Positions 40,746-52,294 are shown, counted from the stretch's first letter. The stretch is 64,000 bases of DNA from Prorocentrum cordatum (GCA_963575745.1 CAUYUJ010003558.1:529524-593523), one strand, 5' to 3'. Made by a program: numbers and translations. Notes: generated by a model not told the origin, from the letters alone.

Positions 40746-41238
40746 GGCGAGGCGGGGCCATCCGCTCGAGCGTGGCAGCGACGCAGGGGCACTACAGAGC
40801 GAACTGGCCGGCATGCAGGAGAGGGGGGAAGAGGGACGGGGCGGCCGCGGGAGGGTGGGAGTGAAGGGGCCCTGGGACACACAAATAAGTACACACAAAT
40901 AAAATGATTCCCCATATTTTCCCATATTTTCTGGGTTTTTGTCTTCGCCCCCACTTCCCATATTTTCGCATATTTTCTGGGAGTCGACGAATAATTGTGT
41001 CTGTGTGTTTTTTCCCCTCTTGAGGGAGGGCGAGCGCTCAGAGGCGGACGACGTCCGCCGTGAGCAGCCCGTGCGGCCCGCGGGCGGCGGGAGCGGCGTT
41101 TTGGGGGGCCGGAGCGCAGGCAGAGCAGGCCGCGCCAGCAGCTGCGGGGCGGGCAGGGGGAAACGGTGCAGGTGCCCGTGGGCTGCCTCGAGCAAAATGC
41201 TCCGTGTATGTTCTTCAGCTTGACGCGCGATGCCAATA
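40746..41238. other. Unique sequence with a CATATTTT-rich patch
   Basis: CCATATTTT or GCATATTTT recurs four times at 40911-40977 in an otherwise GC-rich stretch. No gene recognised. Confidence 0.4.
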
Positions 41239-41410
41239 TCGGGGATGGACAGAACCCCCTTTAGTAAAACGTGGTTTAGTGAAAACGACCTGAGGCCCAA
41301 ACCTGGCGGGCGCAAGCCTGGAAAATAGCGACCACGGCGCCCTCTCGAAAACCGAAAACGGACAATTCACTAATCGACGTGTCACTGTTGGGGGTTCTGT
41401 CCACCCCCGA
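41239..41410. mobile_element. 172-bp inverted-repeat transposon (MITE), copy 2
   Basis: Same family as 9776-9947, reversed: left end TCGGGGATGGACAGAACCCC, right end (reverse complement) TCGGGGGTGGACAGAACCCC. Flanks CAATA (41234-41238 and 41411-41415) are a perfect 5-bp target-site duplication. Length is identical to copy 1. No coding capacity. Confidence 0.92.
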
Positions 41411-41754
41411 CAATACACACTCGCGCGGGCGCAGGGTGGACGGCGCGTCCGGGCGTCCAGAGGGGCAGCAGGGCGCAGCGGCAACAGGCAAGAGCTGCGG
41501 GGCGGCGGCGCCGTGGCGGCTGAAGGGAGGAGGGTGAGCAGGAAGGCGGGCGAGGAAAGGAAGAAAAGAAGGAAGGCCCGCAGCTGCGGCGACAGCGGCG
41601 GGGCGGGGGCACTGTGCAAACAGGGACTCGAGGCGAGCCGAGCCCGTCTGGAAGCGTGGCCTAGCGCCGTACACGTTCCTTTGGAGAAACTGCAGAGGTT
41701 TCAGGGATTCCCATGGCCAACGTACCAGAAATCGCGTTATGGAAGGATTCAGGA

Positions 41755-41900
41755 CCATGGAGGTGCAACAGTCACGTTGATTCGCGGTGCTGAAGTCCCA
41801 GGAACGGCTTTCTGGCACGATTCCCAAGACGCAACAGTCAGGTTGATCCGTGGCGTTGGAGCCCCGAGAACAACGTCTTGGCACGCTTCAGGTCTTCAAA
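41755..41900. repeat. Tandem duplication, ~70-bp unit
   Basis: GCAACAGTCA(C/G)GTTGAT(T/C)CG(C/T)GG is followed in both copies by a similar stretch ending (T/C)TTGGCACG or (T/C)TGGCACG. Confidence 0.7.
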
Positions 41901-42014
41901 CGGTTGTTTTCCAACAAGGCAGTTCCCTCAGAACCCTTGTAGGGGTCCATGTAGAAGGAGCTTCGAGGGAAGGTTTATCCCACCATCGTCGATGACCCGT
42001 GGGTTTACACTGGT

Positions 42015-42140
42015 CTTCCTCCTCCTCCTCTCCCACGTCCTCTTCCTCGTCCTTCTCGTCGGCGTCCACCTCGTCCTGTTTCACGCCCTCGTCCTCGTTG
42101 TCGTCCTCGTCCTCGTCCTCATTGTTCTCGTCCTGAGGAG
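42015..42140. repeat. CTC/GTC-rich microsatellite
   Basis: Mixed CCT and CGTCCT repeats. Confidence 0.8.
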
Positions 42141-43189
42141 GCCCACAGGAAGCCAGGGCTCTCAGCACTAAGCCAGCGCAGAGTAAAACTCCAAGCGCTT
42201 CTTTGGGGTCCGCGGCAGAGGCGACAGCTTTGAGGAGTAAGAGGACGAAGGAGCAGAAGGAGGCGACGTACCCGAGAAATCCAGAAAATCCGTCCGACCA
42301 CCGACCTCGACCGCGGTCGACGCGTGAGCCTCGAAGGAGGGAGGAGTGGGCTGCTGCTGGGTGGCGCTTGGGCTCAATTTCGGCCCCCTAGGGGCGTGGC
42401 AACCCGTTGCCGTTTCCGCCACCAGCAGAGCCACGAAAAGAGGGCGTCCGAATCAGACCAGATATGTAAAGACGGGCCTCGGATGTGAGGCCAAAGAAGA
42501 AGAGGCAGACGTGTCTCTCCAGGACGGTGACCCACCCCCAACAGGGAGCCCAACAGGGAGGGCCGAAAGGCACCGAACACTGCGGGAGAGTCCTCGACCG
42601 CAACATGCAGGCGGATCAGGCGCCTCGATCGCTCCCCCCCCCCAACAAAAAATACACAGACCCAGCCCCGCCCGCGCTGAAGGAACAGCGAAAAAAAACA
42701 GACGAATGAGGATAAAGTTATCGCTCCATGGCGATCTCTGCAGCACCTCGGATGTCTTGCGCGCTGGCCAGTGACATGGCGAGTGATTGGCGAAACCTTT
42801 AGCCTTATGACACATAAAATAAGCAATGACCACTGCACGTAAGCATTCCGCGCGCGTGAGCCCTGGCCCCTCGCATTCGCAATCAGAATCCCACCCAGAG
42901 CCAAGCAGTGCGAGAGGCGCGCCAAGGAACCGGCGCCTCCCCCACGCTGGATGCATGGCGAAGTGATGGAACATTCTGGGGCATCTTACATCGTGCGCAA
43001 ACTCATCGGGCTGCTGGCAGCCCTGGATGCATGTGGTAGGTGGGTTGCCTATGTGCAGTCTGTGAGTGGTCGCCCAACCACCGCAGGGAGTCTCGATGAT
43101 GCCCCGCTGCCGCGCAGGGTTGAGCTTAGCGAGGCAGGCCTTGCATTTGTCCCGCCGACCCGCCGCCCACCTCCGCTCCCAAGGAGTGA
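42141..43189. other. Unique sequence, no gene recognised
   Basis: Open frames occur on both strands but no family is recognised. Confidence 0.35.
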
Positions 43190-43196
43190 AGACCTG

Positions 43197-43853
43197 TCAC
43201 GCTGGCACACGCTTGCAGAGAGTAACCTGGAATGCGTCAGGAAAAATGCGCACGCGAAGGGAACGGGCAAAAGTGCATTGCGGGCGCGGGCGACGGAACC
43301 CGCCCAGGGCGAGGATGGCGCGTGCGCGCGCATCCCGAAATTCTCGCCGCCATCCTTCTGCGTCGTGGCACCGTGGCGGGGGAGCACGAGCTCGCTCTGA
43401 GAACTGGGCAATCGAGAATGGGCGCTTCCAGCATGGGGCAGAACACTTGCCTGCGATGAGGCGAACAATCGTGGCATTGTCCTGCGCATGTGCTGTCAGA
43501 CTGTGCAGTGCGCGCAACCAGACATGATTCGTGGTGCGAAATGAAGTTCGCCAGCTGCTGGCCCATCCAAGCAGAGCGACGGATGATTGAGCAACGGTAA
43601 CTAGCGATGGGGGGGCATTCAGATCACAAAGACTGAGACGGTCCTGCGGGAGCCCCAGCAACTTGTGAAGCGCCTCCATCTGGCCGAACTCGTAGATAGC
43701 AGCGTGGGCGACGTGGGCGAACTCCCCCCCCCCTTCGCAGAGGGCGACGATTCGATTGACGATGCCGCTGAAGCGGGCGCCGTCGGGGGCGGTGGCGTTC
43801 AGCTTCTGCGCCGCATGGGCGTCACTGGCCAGATGCATCCCGAAATCGCTCAC
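43197..43853 (-). CDS. Unassigned 218-codon frame downstream of a LINE endonuclease
   Basis: The frame follows the endonuclease-linker frame almost directly. It reads as ordinary protein (HAAIYEFGQMEALHKLLGLP, VTVAQSSVALLGWASSW, NATIVRLIAGK) without low complexity. It does not match the reverse transcriptase I would expect next in a LINE, nor any family I know. It may be a diverged linker, an unrelated gene fragment into which the LINE inserted, or spurious. Confidence 0.3.
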   Translation of the reverse strand: MSDFGMHLASDAHAAQKLNATAPDGARFSGIVNRIVALCEGGGEFAHVAHAAIYEFGQMEALHKLLGLPQDRLSLCDLNAPPSLVTVAQSSVALLGWASSWRTSFRTTNHVWLRALHSLTAHAQDNATIVRLIAGKCSAPCWKRPFSIAQFSERARAPPPRCHDAEGWRREFRDARARAILALGGFRRPRPQCTFARSLRVRIFPDAFQVTLCKRVPA

Positions 43854-43854
43854 C

Positions 43855-44885
43855 CGCCACTCTTGGACATGTTGATTTTCGTTGAAATCGGAAAGCGTTG
43901 AAGTTCACCGCGTGCTTGCCGTGCCGCTTCCGCCATGAGGCCCCCCATGCATCGCCATTGGTAGACCGCAGGAAACCGCCCCAATTGAGCTGCCTGAGGT
44001 AATGGTCCAAGAATTTCCCCGTGGCGAGGGTCTCGGAATACCCGCTCAGGGGTACTAGTCTGTTGATCGCGCCTGACACGGTCACGCAATGACAAAGGTA
44101 TCGGCGTGTGGTCGCTGAGCCTGGAGTCGGAGATGGCTTCCGCATCAACGTCCATCTCTGCCAATACTTCCACGTTGAGGAGATAGTCAGAGGGGGTGCC
44201 AATGAATATTATATCCAGTGTTGCTGCCGTGGCGGTGTCTCTGCAATAGTGAGTAGGGCAGTCCGTTATGATTTTCGTAACAGTTGAGAAAGGCCGTTCC
44301 CAATAACTCTGGAGTGGCTGTGTACTCCGACGACGTGCGCCAGGGACGGTGCCAGGAACAAATGCCTCGTTGGCAGGGCCGACGTAGCTGCGAGTAGATC
44401 CATACTTTAGGTTGAAACCTCCAGATGCAATCGACGCCCTCCGTGTAGCATCATGTAAGTACAATTGCACCATTTCCCGCCATTTCGTTTGAATTTTCTG
44501 CGAGCTCGAAAGAACCTCAAAGTTACGAACGCCCATCAGCTTCATTGTGAAGTTGTCTTGCCCATGGGTACATGTAAGTAGTACAACTCTCCCAGCACAA
44601 AGGATCTGATGATGTACTTGGACATGCCCCCCCCCCCCCCCCCCTGACCCCGCGAGCCTAGAGGCGCCAGGAACGCTGTGCCACGCGCTCTCTGGGACAG
44701 AAGGTTGTAAAAGACCGTGCATGGATGCGTGTGCGTGGCAATGGCGGTAGTCAACTTTCCCAGCGTCCCTCGGCATTCTTGCAGCAAGATTACAACACGC
44801 CTACGCACGAATCGGGCGAGCTTGTTGAGCTGGGCCTTCCTGTGGCGAGATTTCAAGCAAAGCAGGCCACGAACATTCCAACAAA
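43855..44885 (-). pseudogene. LINE endonuclease and downstream linker
   Basis: WNVRGLL (44879-44859) is the opening motif of exonuclease III-fold LINE endonucleases, with its conserved Asn. LLQECRG (44787-44767) carries the catalytic Glu. A shift follows near 44600. SGGFNLKYG (about 44425-44399) stands where GDFN is expected, with Asp changed to Gly. LDIIFIGTPSD (44218-44186) and RLSDHTPI (44122-44099) match the last conserved boxes, including the catalytic S-D-H. The following RVFRDPRHGEIL and AEAARQARGELQ form the helical linker usual before the reverse transcriptase. The enzyme would nick target DNA to prime reverse transcription. Frame shifts and the Asp loss make this copy inactive. Confidence 0.8.
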
Positions 44886-44894
44886 AATGATATC

Positions 44895-45840
44895 ATTTCG
44901 ACGGGCGTATTCCGTTGACCACTGTGACCATTTCCTGCAAAATAGACCACGTAGGTGTATCCACGCTAGGGGATGCCTGCCCAAACGCTGCCACCAACGG
45001 CTGCTTGTCGATCTGGAGGCGCGCAATGATAGGCGAATCCAGTCGCAAACTGGATGAGTTCTCAGGTCCGTGGGCTTCGACCATGACCAGCGGGGCCGCA
45101 TTGATGGTGATGAAGCCCTTGGCTCTCGGAGCTCCAACTCTGTGTCCTGGATGCGCGTCCATAATACTGCGTTACAGTCGTTCAATTTGCAACTCCGATC
45201 GTGCTTGCCCCGGGCTCTTGTCGGGGCTGACATAAACTGGAGTGTTGACTCCTCCCGTGCCGATACCACTGAGCGCTCTGAATCCAGCAGGGGTCTTGAG
45301 AGCCCGAGACCGTGCCATTGCTCTGGCTGGGGCTGCGGCTCCTCCTTGCGCCTGTAGATGCAACCTCCGTTGTGGAATGCCCCCCCATGAAGTACAAGTT
45401 GCTCAGTGGGAACGCCAGAAACCACAATCCATGTCGATAAGGCTGCCTTGACGGAAGCGGGCGCCATTGCACGCGATGCTCCGATGCTGAAAACGGTTCG
45501 GTCTGGTGCTCTATCCCATTCTGCCACCCGCTGCACATCAAAGGAGACTGACGCTTCTGTCATTGCCAATGTCTGCTCCATAGCTTGAATTTGTAGCCGC
45601 ATACGCTGTTGATCCGCTTCGACCGTGTCTGCTCTGGAGTGCAATTCATGGATGCTTTTGTCGTGCAAGTTCAAAGTGCGCCGCGTTATGTCTGCTGATT
45701 GCCAAGAACTCGCGCACCTGCGCGTTGAAGGCCTGCTGGTGCTGAGCAATGAGCGAGTTTGCCGTGGCCGTGAGTTGAGCCGTCGCTCGTGCAATCTAAG
45801 CTTGGCTCATCGCCGCCAGCCTTTGTTCCAGGTCTGCTAG
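44895..45840 (-). pseudogene. LINE ORF1-like protein: coiled coil and RRM-like region
   Basis: The minus frame at 45840-45650 reads LEQRLAAMSQA, a TAG, then IARATAQLTATANSLIAQHQ and FNAQVREFLAISRHN, a heptad-like helical stretch. The frame from 45794 adds HSRADTVEADQQRMRLQIQA. STWIVVSGVPTEQLVLHGG (about 45440-45390) resembles the first strand of the RRM-like domain of LINE ORF1. A later frame (45162-44893) has INAAPLVMVEAHGPENS and SILQEMVTVVNGI just before the endonuclease start. This would be the RNA chaperone part of the element. Stops and shifts abolish function. The extended frame is not continuous, so residue positions are approximate. Confidence 0.5.
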
Positions 45841-46144
45841 GCCAGCGCGAGGAGGAGGGGGGGCAGCATCTCTGGGGGTAGGTGGACCACCAATCGGCGC
45901 GGCACTCCCAGCAGTAGCCGCGCGTTCGTCAAGGAACGCACGGCAAAGCTGCAGCCCTCGAGCCACTCGATGTTTGGCTCGCGGAGGGAAAAGAACACGT
46001 TCGGGCCAAGGATGTCTAACTGGCCCTCCACTAGCCCCAGCGAGTCGTTGCGGAGTGGACGCAGCTGCCGCATTTTGCCATGGCCCCCTTTCGCTAAGTG
46101 TGTCCGCGCGAGCAGCCGACGGTCCAGATGTTGGGGTAGCTGCT

Positions 46145-46345
46145 CGCTGATGTTCTTGTCTGCCAATGCGCCGATCACGTTCGCGTTCTCGTTCGTCATG
46201 ATCTGCATGCCTGCCGTTGTCTCTGCGATCACGATGCCTGCGTCGCTTTCTCTTCGACCCACTTCTTTATCCACCGCTCCTGCTCTTGGAATTACTAGCA
46301 CCATGGCATCTACGATCACGGAGGCGAGAATGAGGTCGGCGAGAT
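46145..46345 (-). other. Arg/Ser/Glu-rich (RS-like) segment
   Basis: One minus frame reads SNSKSRSGG, stop, RSGSKRKRRRHRDRRDNG and DERERERDRRIGRQ. This RS/RE composition is typical of splicing-factor tails and also of some retroelement ORF1 N-termini. It lies upstream of the ORF1 coiled coil, so I take it as the element's N-terminus, but the competing frame is equally open. Confidence 0.35.
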
Positions 46346-46590
46346 CCGACTGACGATCGGGGCATGATGCTGTCAGCGGTTCGAGCCACAAAATGGCTCG
46401 AGCCAACATGGCAACGGCACGAAGGGGCAGACGGAGGCGGAGGAGGAGGGCTGCCTGACTGACTATGAATCGGACCCAACGTGTCGTCACGACTTGCATG
46501 CTACTATACTGCTGGAGCGTGCACCTGTCTACTTGACTTCTGGGTCTATTCGGAGCTGGGCCCCTCGCTCGCGCCAGTGGGGCGCTCGCG

Positions 46591-48222
46591 TCAACAAACG
46601 CACTGGCTCTGGGGGCAAGCTACTCCCGCACTCGTCGAGCTAGCCGCCCACGAGCACTCGGGTGCCATGACTCTGGCGACGCAGCGCCCTCCGATTCGCC
46701 TCCACGGCGCGACATGGGCCCGGCGGAGGGTCAGGGCGAGGAGCGAGGAGGCGGAGGTCGACATTTCGGCTGAAACACTGCAGCTGGCTGGCTCGGCTCT
46801 CGATGGGGTCAGTTGTCCTGAGGCCTGCAGCTGCGCCGAGCGCGCGCTGTCACGAAATGCTGGCGGTGCCGAACTGGCTGGAACTCTCTCGGGCTCGGCT
46901 GGGGCCATTCGAATTCGGTGAGTGGGGTCTGGAACCTGATCTGTTTCATCAGGGATTACCTCCAGGATTATCTGCCGAAGCTCAACGCTTAGCTCTGCTG
47001 ATAAACTAGCTTCGTGAGGCCCCTCTGCAGTGGGCCGCGCGGCGCACCCCCGAGACGGCGCTGACCTGCCTCCGCCTTGATCCTTGATCTCCTTCACCAC
47101 ACGTCGTGCACGCTTTTCGCGTTGGGCACGTGCAAGACGAAGGAAAAGATCAGCCGCGCTTTCTCCTTGTTCTGCTTGGGCTGCTTGTTCACTTTCGCCT
47201 GGCAGTGCTTCGCGCACGTGCCCAGGAGCTCGGAGTCGGGCTTGCGCGCCACATGCATCCAGAACTTGCCCAGGAGCTCCCTGTCGTCTGGCGGTACTAC
47301 GTCCTTGATGCCCTTGATCGCGGCTGCGACGACGACCAGAGGCGGCGGTCCCAGCGCTGCGAGGTCGACCGACGGGTCGGAGGCGAAGCGTTCCTTGAGC
47401 CGCTTGGCGTCCTCGTAGTAGGCCTTGCCACCCTCCACCGCCAGGCTCGCCATGGGCTTGTCCGCGTCGAGCTCCCAGGTCTCGTAGACCACCGCTTTCA
47501 TGTCCTCCACGTCCTGGGCCACGTTCATCGTGAGCTTGGCCGTCATCGCGGCGATCTCCTCGAGGCGCTCGTAGTCCTTGTCCTTGTCGCGGCCGCCCTT
47601 GCCCTTCGTCCTGAGCTCCTTGGCAGCGCGCCCCCCTCGATTCTCCATTGCTCCTGACGCTGCCTGGTGCGCGAGCTTGCCCGTGCAGGCCGGCTCCATC
47701 GCGAAGGCATCCTCCTCCGCCGCCGCCGCTGCTGCTCCATCTGGCATGTCGGAGTGGGTGTTCGTCTGCACCGGGCCCACGCGGCTCCACCGTCGGTCGG
47801 GCGCGAGGGCCCGTCGGAGGAGTTGGCTGCAAAACCGCTCTGGGGAAATGACTACGGAAGTGCTCGTAGAACTGTTGTTTGTCGTTGTTCGCGTACCCAC
47901 ACAGCTGGCATTTCGGGGTAAAGGGCTCGATCGGTCTCATCGTTCGTGTTCGGTCAGCTGGGCACCTGCCACCTAAGCGAGCACGCATCAAGTGTCGGGG
48001 TGCCGTACTTCTCTCACCAAACACCGTGCCACAATTGACGCACTCGTTAGTAGGTGTGAACAGCGACGCAATGTTACTAAGCTTGTGTTTGCTGCGCATA
48101 TGTGACATCAACGCCTTGCGTGTACCAAAGACACGCGCCGCACACAGGAGCTGAATGCTGCATCGTCGGAGAAGATCCACGAGCACCGTCATCAACTGTA
48201 GTCGGTACTGTCGCGACAGCAA
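46591..48222 (-). pseudogene. 3' part of a LINE protein: C2H2 zinc fingers and helical tail
   Basis: From 48222 the minus frame shows zinc-finger-like units at 48162-47848: a decayed first unit with RVFGTRKALMSHMRSKH, a second with ECVNCGTVFGERS, and a third with PKCQLCGYANNDKQQFYEHF. Such finger arrays end the reverse transcriptase polypeptide of dinoflagellate LINEs. After about 47800 the coding sense moves to another frame (47700-47094): DKDYERLEEIAAMTAKL, ALGPPPLVVVAAAIKGI and KARLIFSFVLH, a C/G-codon-biased helical tail known to me from the same proteins. The reverse transcriptase core itself is not present upstream of 48222. Nucleic-acid binding by the fingers is the likely role in the intact element. 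The long single frame of 543 codons is partly a shadow over the tail. Confidence 0.6.
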
Positions 48223-50239
48223 TTGTCAGCTCACATTTCCATGGGGATATATCCGATAGTACTGACTCCTCGTCAGCAATATCTGCTGCTGCTGCTGCCG
48301 AGGTCCCTGGACGGGGGTGGCCTGGGGGCGGGATCGCTCGGGCTCTGAAGGCCTGGCGGAGCTCCTTGGGGTCGAGGGCCTCTAAAGCAACCTGGAAGTC
48401 GGGCTCAGGAGGAGGAGTAGGAGTAGGAGTAGGAGAAGAGCCCCCTCGGGGAGGAGCAGCAAGGTCTGACCTCGAGGGGCGCATCTCCAATCTCCACGCA
48501 GGACTCGACCACCGCAGCGGGAGGGGAGAAACTGGAGGTCGTAGACCATGTGGGAACAAACAATGACAAAAACCTGGCCACCCAGAGGTCCGCGCGGATT
48601 CTGCGGATCGGCGCTAGGGCCCCCTGGCAGCGCCTTCGGCGCCGCCCTGGCGCGCTCTGCGCATCAATCGCCGGTCCAAGAAATGCGCGCGGACCTCCGA
48701 GATTTGAGGTTTATGTCCGTATTTGTTCCCCGATGGGGATCGCAGACCAAAGAGCAAATTTGGGAGTGCCTTTCCCCCAGGGCGGGTGTCCAAAGATTCC
48801 CAAGACGCGCGGCTGAGGACCCAGAAGAGTAGAAGGAGGGGGAGGAGGGCCGTTTGTGCTTGGCGGCACGGGGCCCATGCATCGGTGCTGGACCTTCACG
48901 AGGAGGCGTCCGAGAAGAAAAACACGGAAGGGGGAAAGGAGGATGGTGGAGCAGCGGGATGACGAAGTGGAGAAGGAACACGAAACAGCGAAGGAAAAGC
49001 AGTTGAAGGAGACGGAATGTATGGAAGAAAGATGAAGAAGAAGAAGGAAGGCGAGTTGGATAAGGGAGGGGTGGGACAATGGGGCAACAGCAGCGGTAGA
49101 TGGAGAAGGAGGAGCCGAAGAAGGAGAAAGAGTAATGACAGGGAGGAGAATAAGCATGACGCCGAAGGAGCGGCAGTAGGGATGAGCCCTGATGCTCCTC
49201 TTCCTCGTCCGCCTGCACCTCCCTCTCAACGCCCTCCTCGTCCCCAGACCTCCTCCAGCGCCGAGCTCATCCGATGCTGGGGGGAGGATCCAGCTCAGCT
49301 CGAACAGCCCGACGCGGGAGCAGGCCTGGATCCTATTGGTCTCCGCTCTCCTCCCTGGCGACCTGACCGCAAGCAGCTCTCTGACCATGATCTCGAGCTC
49401 GTCCTGGACCCTCCACCAGAGAGGCGGGCTCTCGTGGCATACAGTGGGTACACACGAACATACGGCTGGCTGAAGGTTTATCGAAGACGCATCCTTCGTC
49501 GACTCTGAGCTTCACGAGCTGCCGCATGGCTCTGCGGCCACGCTCGGAAATTCGCGCGGGGCACTCGCTGGCTGGCCAATCTCCTATGTGGTGCGCCTAG
49601 TCGAGGGAGATGAGGAGGGAGGAGGAGGAGCTGAACTGAACTGAACGCTGGAGACGAAAGAAGACGAGGTGTAAGAGAGCAGGAAGGAGCCCCGGGAAAC
49701 CCTCAGGACCCCCTTTTATATACAACAAGCGATACCAATACCGTTCGTGCCCACGCTACCGCTGCCCGGGGGACTTTGGCCCGCGTTGAGGCCGTGTCGA
49801 AGCCCTGAGAAATTGCTGACCCATGTCAGGCCACTTTGACGCTTTCGCCAAGGACGGCCGCAACGTCACGTAATCGCGATTTCCGCGAGATCCTCCGGCA
49901 CTTCTCGCTCACGTTGGGACCATGTTCAGGCCATGGCGAGGACAGCTCCCGCATCCCCTGGATGCGATTCCTGCGTGGGGTGCGCATGCAGGCGAGGCTC
50001 CCGAATAGTCCTCGAGATTCCAGGCGCACGTTGAGGCCATAGCCATATTGAGGCCCTCGCTGCGAGTGCCCCAGCACCTCCCGGAAACGGTTCCCGCAGT
50101 GGTCCTTGAGGATGTGGGGTGTGGGGTTGTACGGTGAGTTCAGGTTGAAGCCCTCGCGGCGAGGGCCTCAAAATCCCCCGCGCGTGACACCGCATACCTC
50201 TCGAGGATTTCTCGCACATGCTGGGTCCCAGCAAACTTT
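48223..50239. other. Mixed stretch, no gene recognised
   Basis: Purine-rich from about 48830 to 49160 (GGAGAAG-type), otherwise unique. Open frames on both strands have no recognisable domain. Confidence 0.4.
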
Positions 50240-50279
50240 CGCATGGGGGGAACGGGTCCTAGGGGAAACGGAGGCTGGA

Positions 50280-50695
50280 TCCCGAGCCTTCCCCCAGGAC
50301 CAAAAAATTCTCCCTCACGCGGTGTGCTCTGCCATGCTCGGGCCCGTGGAGGGCCCCGAGAGCCCGAAGACGGCGAGACGCCTCGGGACCCGTCTCCCTC
50401 GGGGCCCGTTTCCCCATGGCGACGGACTGCGCCCCGGGGTCCCAAGGCGTGTCCTGCAACTAGGGCTCCCAACTTCGCGCTTCGCGCTGCGCGAAGCGCG
50501 AATAACTTCGCGCTCTCGCGCCGCCCCCCCAAAGGGAGAAGAGGAGGACGAGGAGGAGGGGGAGGAGGAAGGAGGACGGCGAAGCGCGAAGCGCGAATAA
50601 CTTCGCGCCCTCGTGGGAGCCCTTACCCATGGCGACGGACTGCGCCCCGGGGTCCCAAGGCGTGTGCTGCAAGGCAGCCGCGTGGCGCATACGCC
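50280..50695. repeat. Duplicated segment with self-complementary CTTCGCGC clusters
   Basis: CATGGCGACGGACTGCGCCC, CGGGGTCCCAAGGCGTGT and CTGCAA occur together at about 50414-50460 and again at 50627-50675. Between and beside them, ACTTCGCGCTTCGCGCTGCGCGAAGCGCGAA-type palindromes at 50472-50512 and 50578-50608 can fold into hairpins. The 5' part (50280-50425) is the dispersed repeat shared with 28550-28700. Confidence 0.8.
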
Positions 50696-51539
50696 GATCA
50701 GGGGCCCCGGACCCCTCAGGGCCCGGATCGATGCGACGGGGCGACGGCCGGCTTTTATAAGGAAGACCTGTGGCTAACCTGCCATTGCTGACGCCTGATG
50801 CTCCTCCTCCTGTCCCTGCTGCTCCTCGTCGTCGTCCATCCTCGAAGTCTGATGGCCATTCCTGGATTCGCCTCTGTCTCCGGATGTCCCTGCCGAGGCT
50901 CAGGGTGACCTCCAGAGACCTCTGAGGGCCTCCTCCGTCTCCTTCGTCTACTCCTTAACCTCATCCGTATCCTCTTCCTCCCACCTCCTTCCTCCATCCT
51001 CTCCCTCCCACCCTCCCCCTCCCTCCCATCAACCTGCGCTCTCCCCGCCATCCATTCGCAAGTTGCCATTGCCGTCAAAGTCGTACAACTCGAAGATCTG
51101 CCTGGATACGCCATACATGTCACAGCCTCCTCCCCCATCACCTCCACATCGAAGGATAACACGGATGACAGGAGGAAGAGGAAATGGAAGAAGAGGAGAA
51201 GGGAGAAGGAGGAGTAACAGGGACGCACTGACACAGGTTTTGGCGATTGCATGGGATTATGTGGGTTTGCGAAGCGGGCCCCAACGGAATGTCCAAACCC
51301 CATGCTTGGACTAGGGGCTGTGACTTCGAGTCTAAAATAATTGGATGGGCGCGCTGGGTGCTCACATGGTGGGCAACCATGGGCGCCTCGTGGGCGCCGG
51401 CCGCGTGCGCCGGATGGGTGCACCGAGGTTTCGCCTGGTGAGCGTTTGTGGCGCCTGGTGGGCACTCCGTGCACCAGCTGGGGGTGCCGAAGTTCCGCCC
51501 TGAGGGCGGCTGAACGGCACCTCGTGAGCACCTCGTGCT
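50696..51539. other. Unique sequence, no gene recognised
   Basis: A pyrimidine-rich section near 50930-51050; otherwise mixed. No domain recognised. Confidence 0.35.
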
Positions 51540-51860
51540 GCATATCATAGAGCCTGCTCTACATGCACCACATGGCGTGCACCACATGTTACAACACATA
51601 GCTTGCACCAGACAACTTACACAACACATGTGGAAACACACTGCTTACACCATGGAACTATCACCACATATCGGACACCTCATGGCATGCGCCACATAGG
51701 GTATCCCATACACATTGCGCCTCAGACCATATAGCCTACAACACAAACATTATACCACGTATACTCGACAACAAGGCCTACACAACGTATGTGCCACCAC
51801 GTACGTTGTACCACGTAGCTTGCACCACACGTATTGCACGTATCGAGTGCCATAACATAC
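51540..51860. repeat. Degenerate CACCACAT/CACCACGTA repeat
   Basis: Variants of TGCACCACATG, ACAACACATA and CACCACGTACGTTGTAC recur irregularly every 25-35 bases. The minus strand translates to Cys- or Val/Tyr-rich low-complexity peptides; I regard these as repeat artefacts. Confidence 0.55.
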
Positions 51861-52294
51861 CGCTTGGGCGGCGACTGACCCTCGGTGCCAGTATGGCAGC
51901 CGCCCTCCGGCGGCCTCCGCCGAGAGGGTCCCGCCCGGATCTGCGCACGCCGCCCTCCGCGGAGGAGGCAGGGAAGGCAGCGCCGCTCTGGAGAAGTCCC
52001 ACCCTGGAGTCTGTACAGAACAGATGTGCACGGGCGCACATACAGACCCATACGACAACCCTTCGGGTGCCGAGGACGCTTGTTCTGGCGGGGAAGACGA
52101 GGACGAGGTCGAGGCCTGCCTGAAGGTGTCCTGCAGGTCGCCGCCCTGGCCCGCCGAGGCGCGGACGCACCGCACCCACAGGCCACGGAGCACGGCCTCG
52201 CGCGCGGGGTCGATCGACATGTGGAGCAGCCCGTCCTGCAGGGCGCCGCCCAGCGGTGTCGCTTACCAGCAGGCCATCCTCCTCCTGTTGCCTC

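Larger units (their letters stand above)
43190..46500 (-). mobile_element. 5' part of a minus-strand LINE retrotransposon
   Basis: In minus order: an Arg/Ser/Glu-rich stretch (46345-46145), a coiled coil and RRM-like ORF1 region (45840-44895), a complete-length but broken endonuclease (44885-44090), a linker, and an unassigned frame (43853-43197). The reverse transcriptase expected next is not found. Frames shift repeatedly, so the copy is dead. Immediately upstream lies the 3' part of another LINE (48222-46591), suggesting tandem or nested insertion. Confidence 0.65.

Noticed and set aside
46591-48222. A single 543-residue protein
   Set aside because: Only the first ~130 residues (zinc fingers) are protein-like in this frame; the helical tail is in another frame, so the long frame is mostly a shadow.
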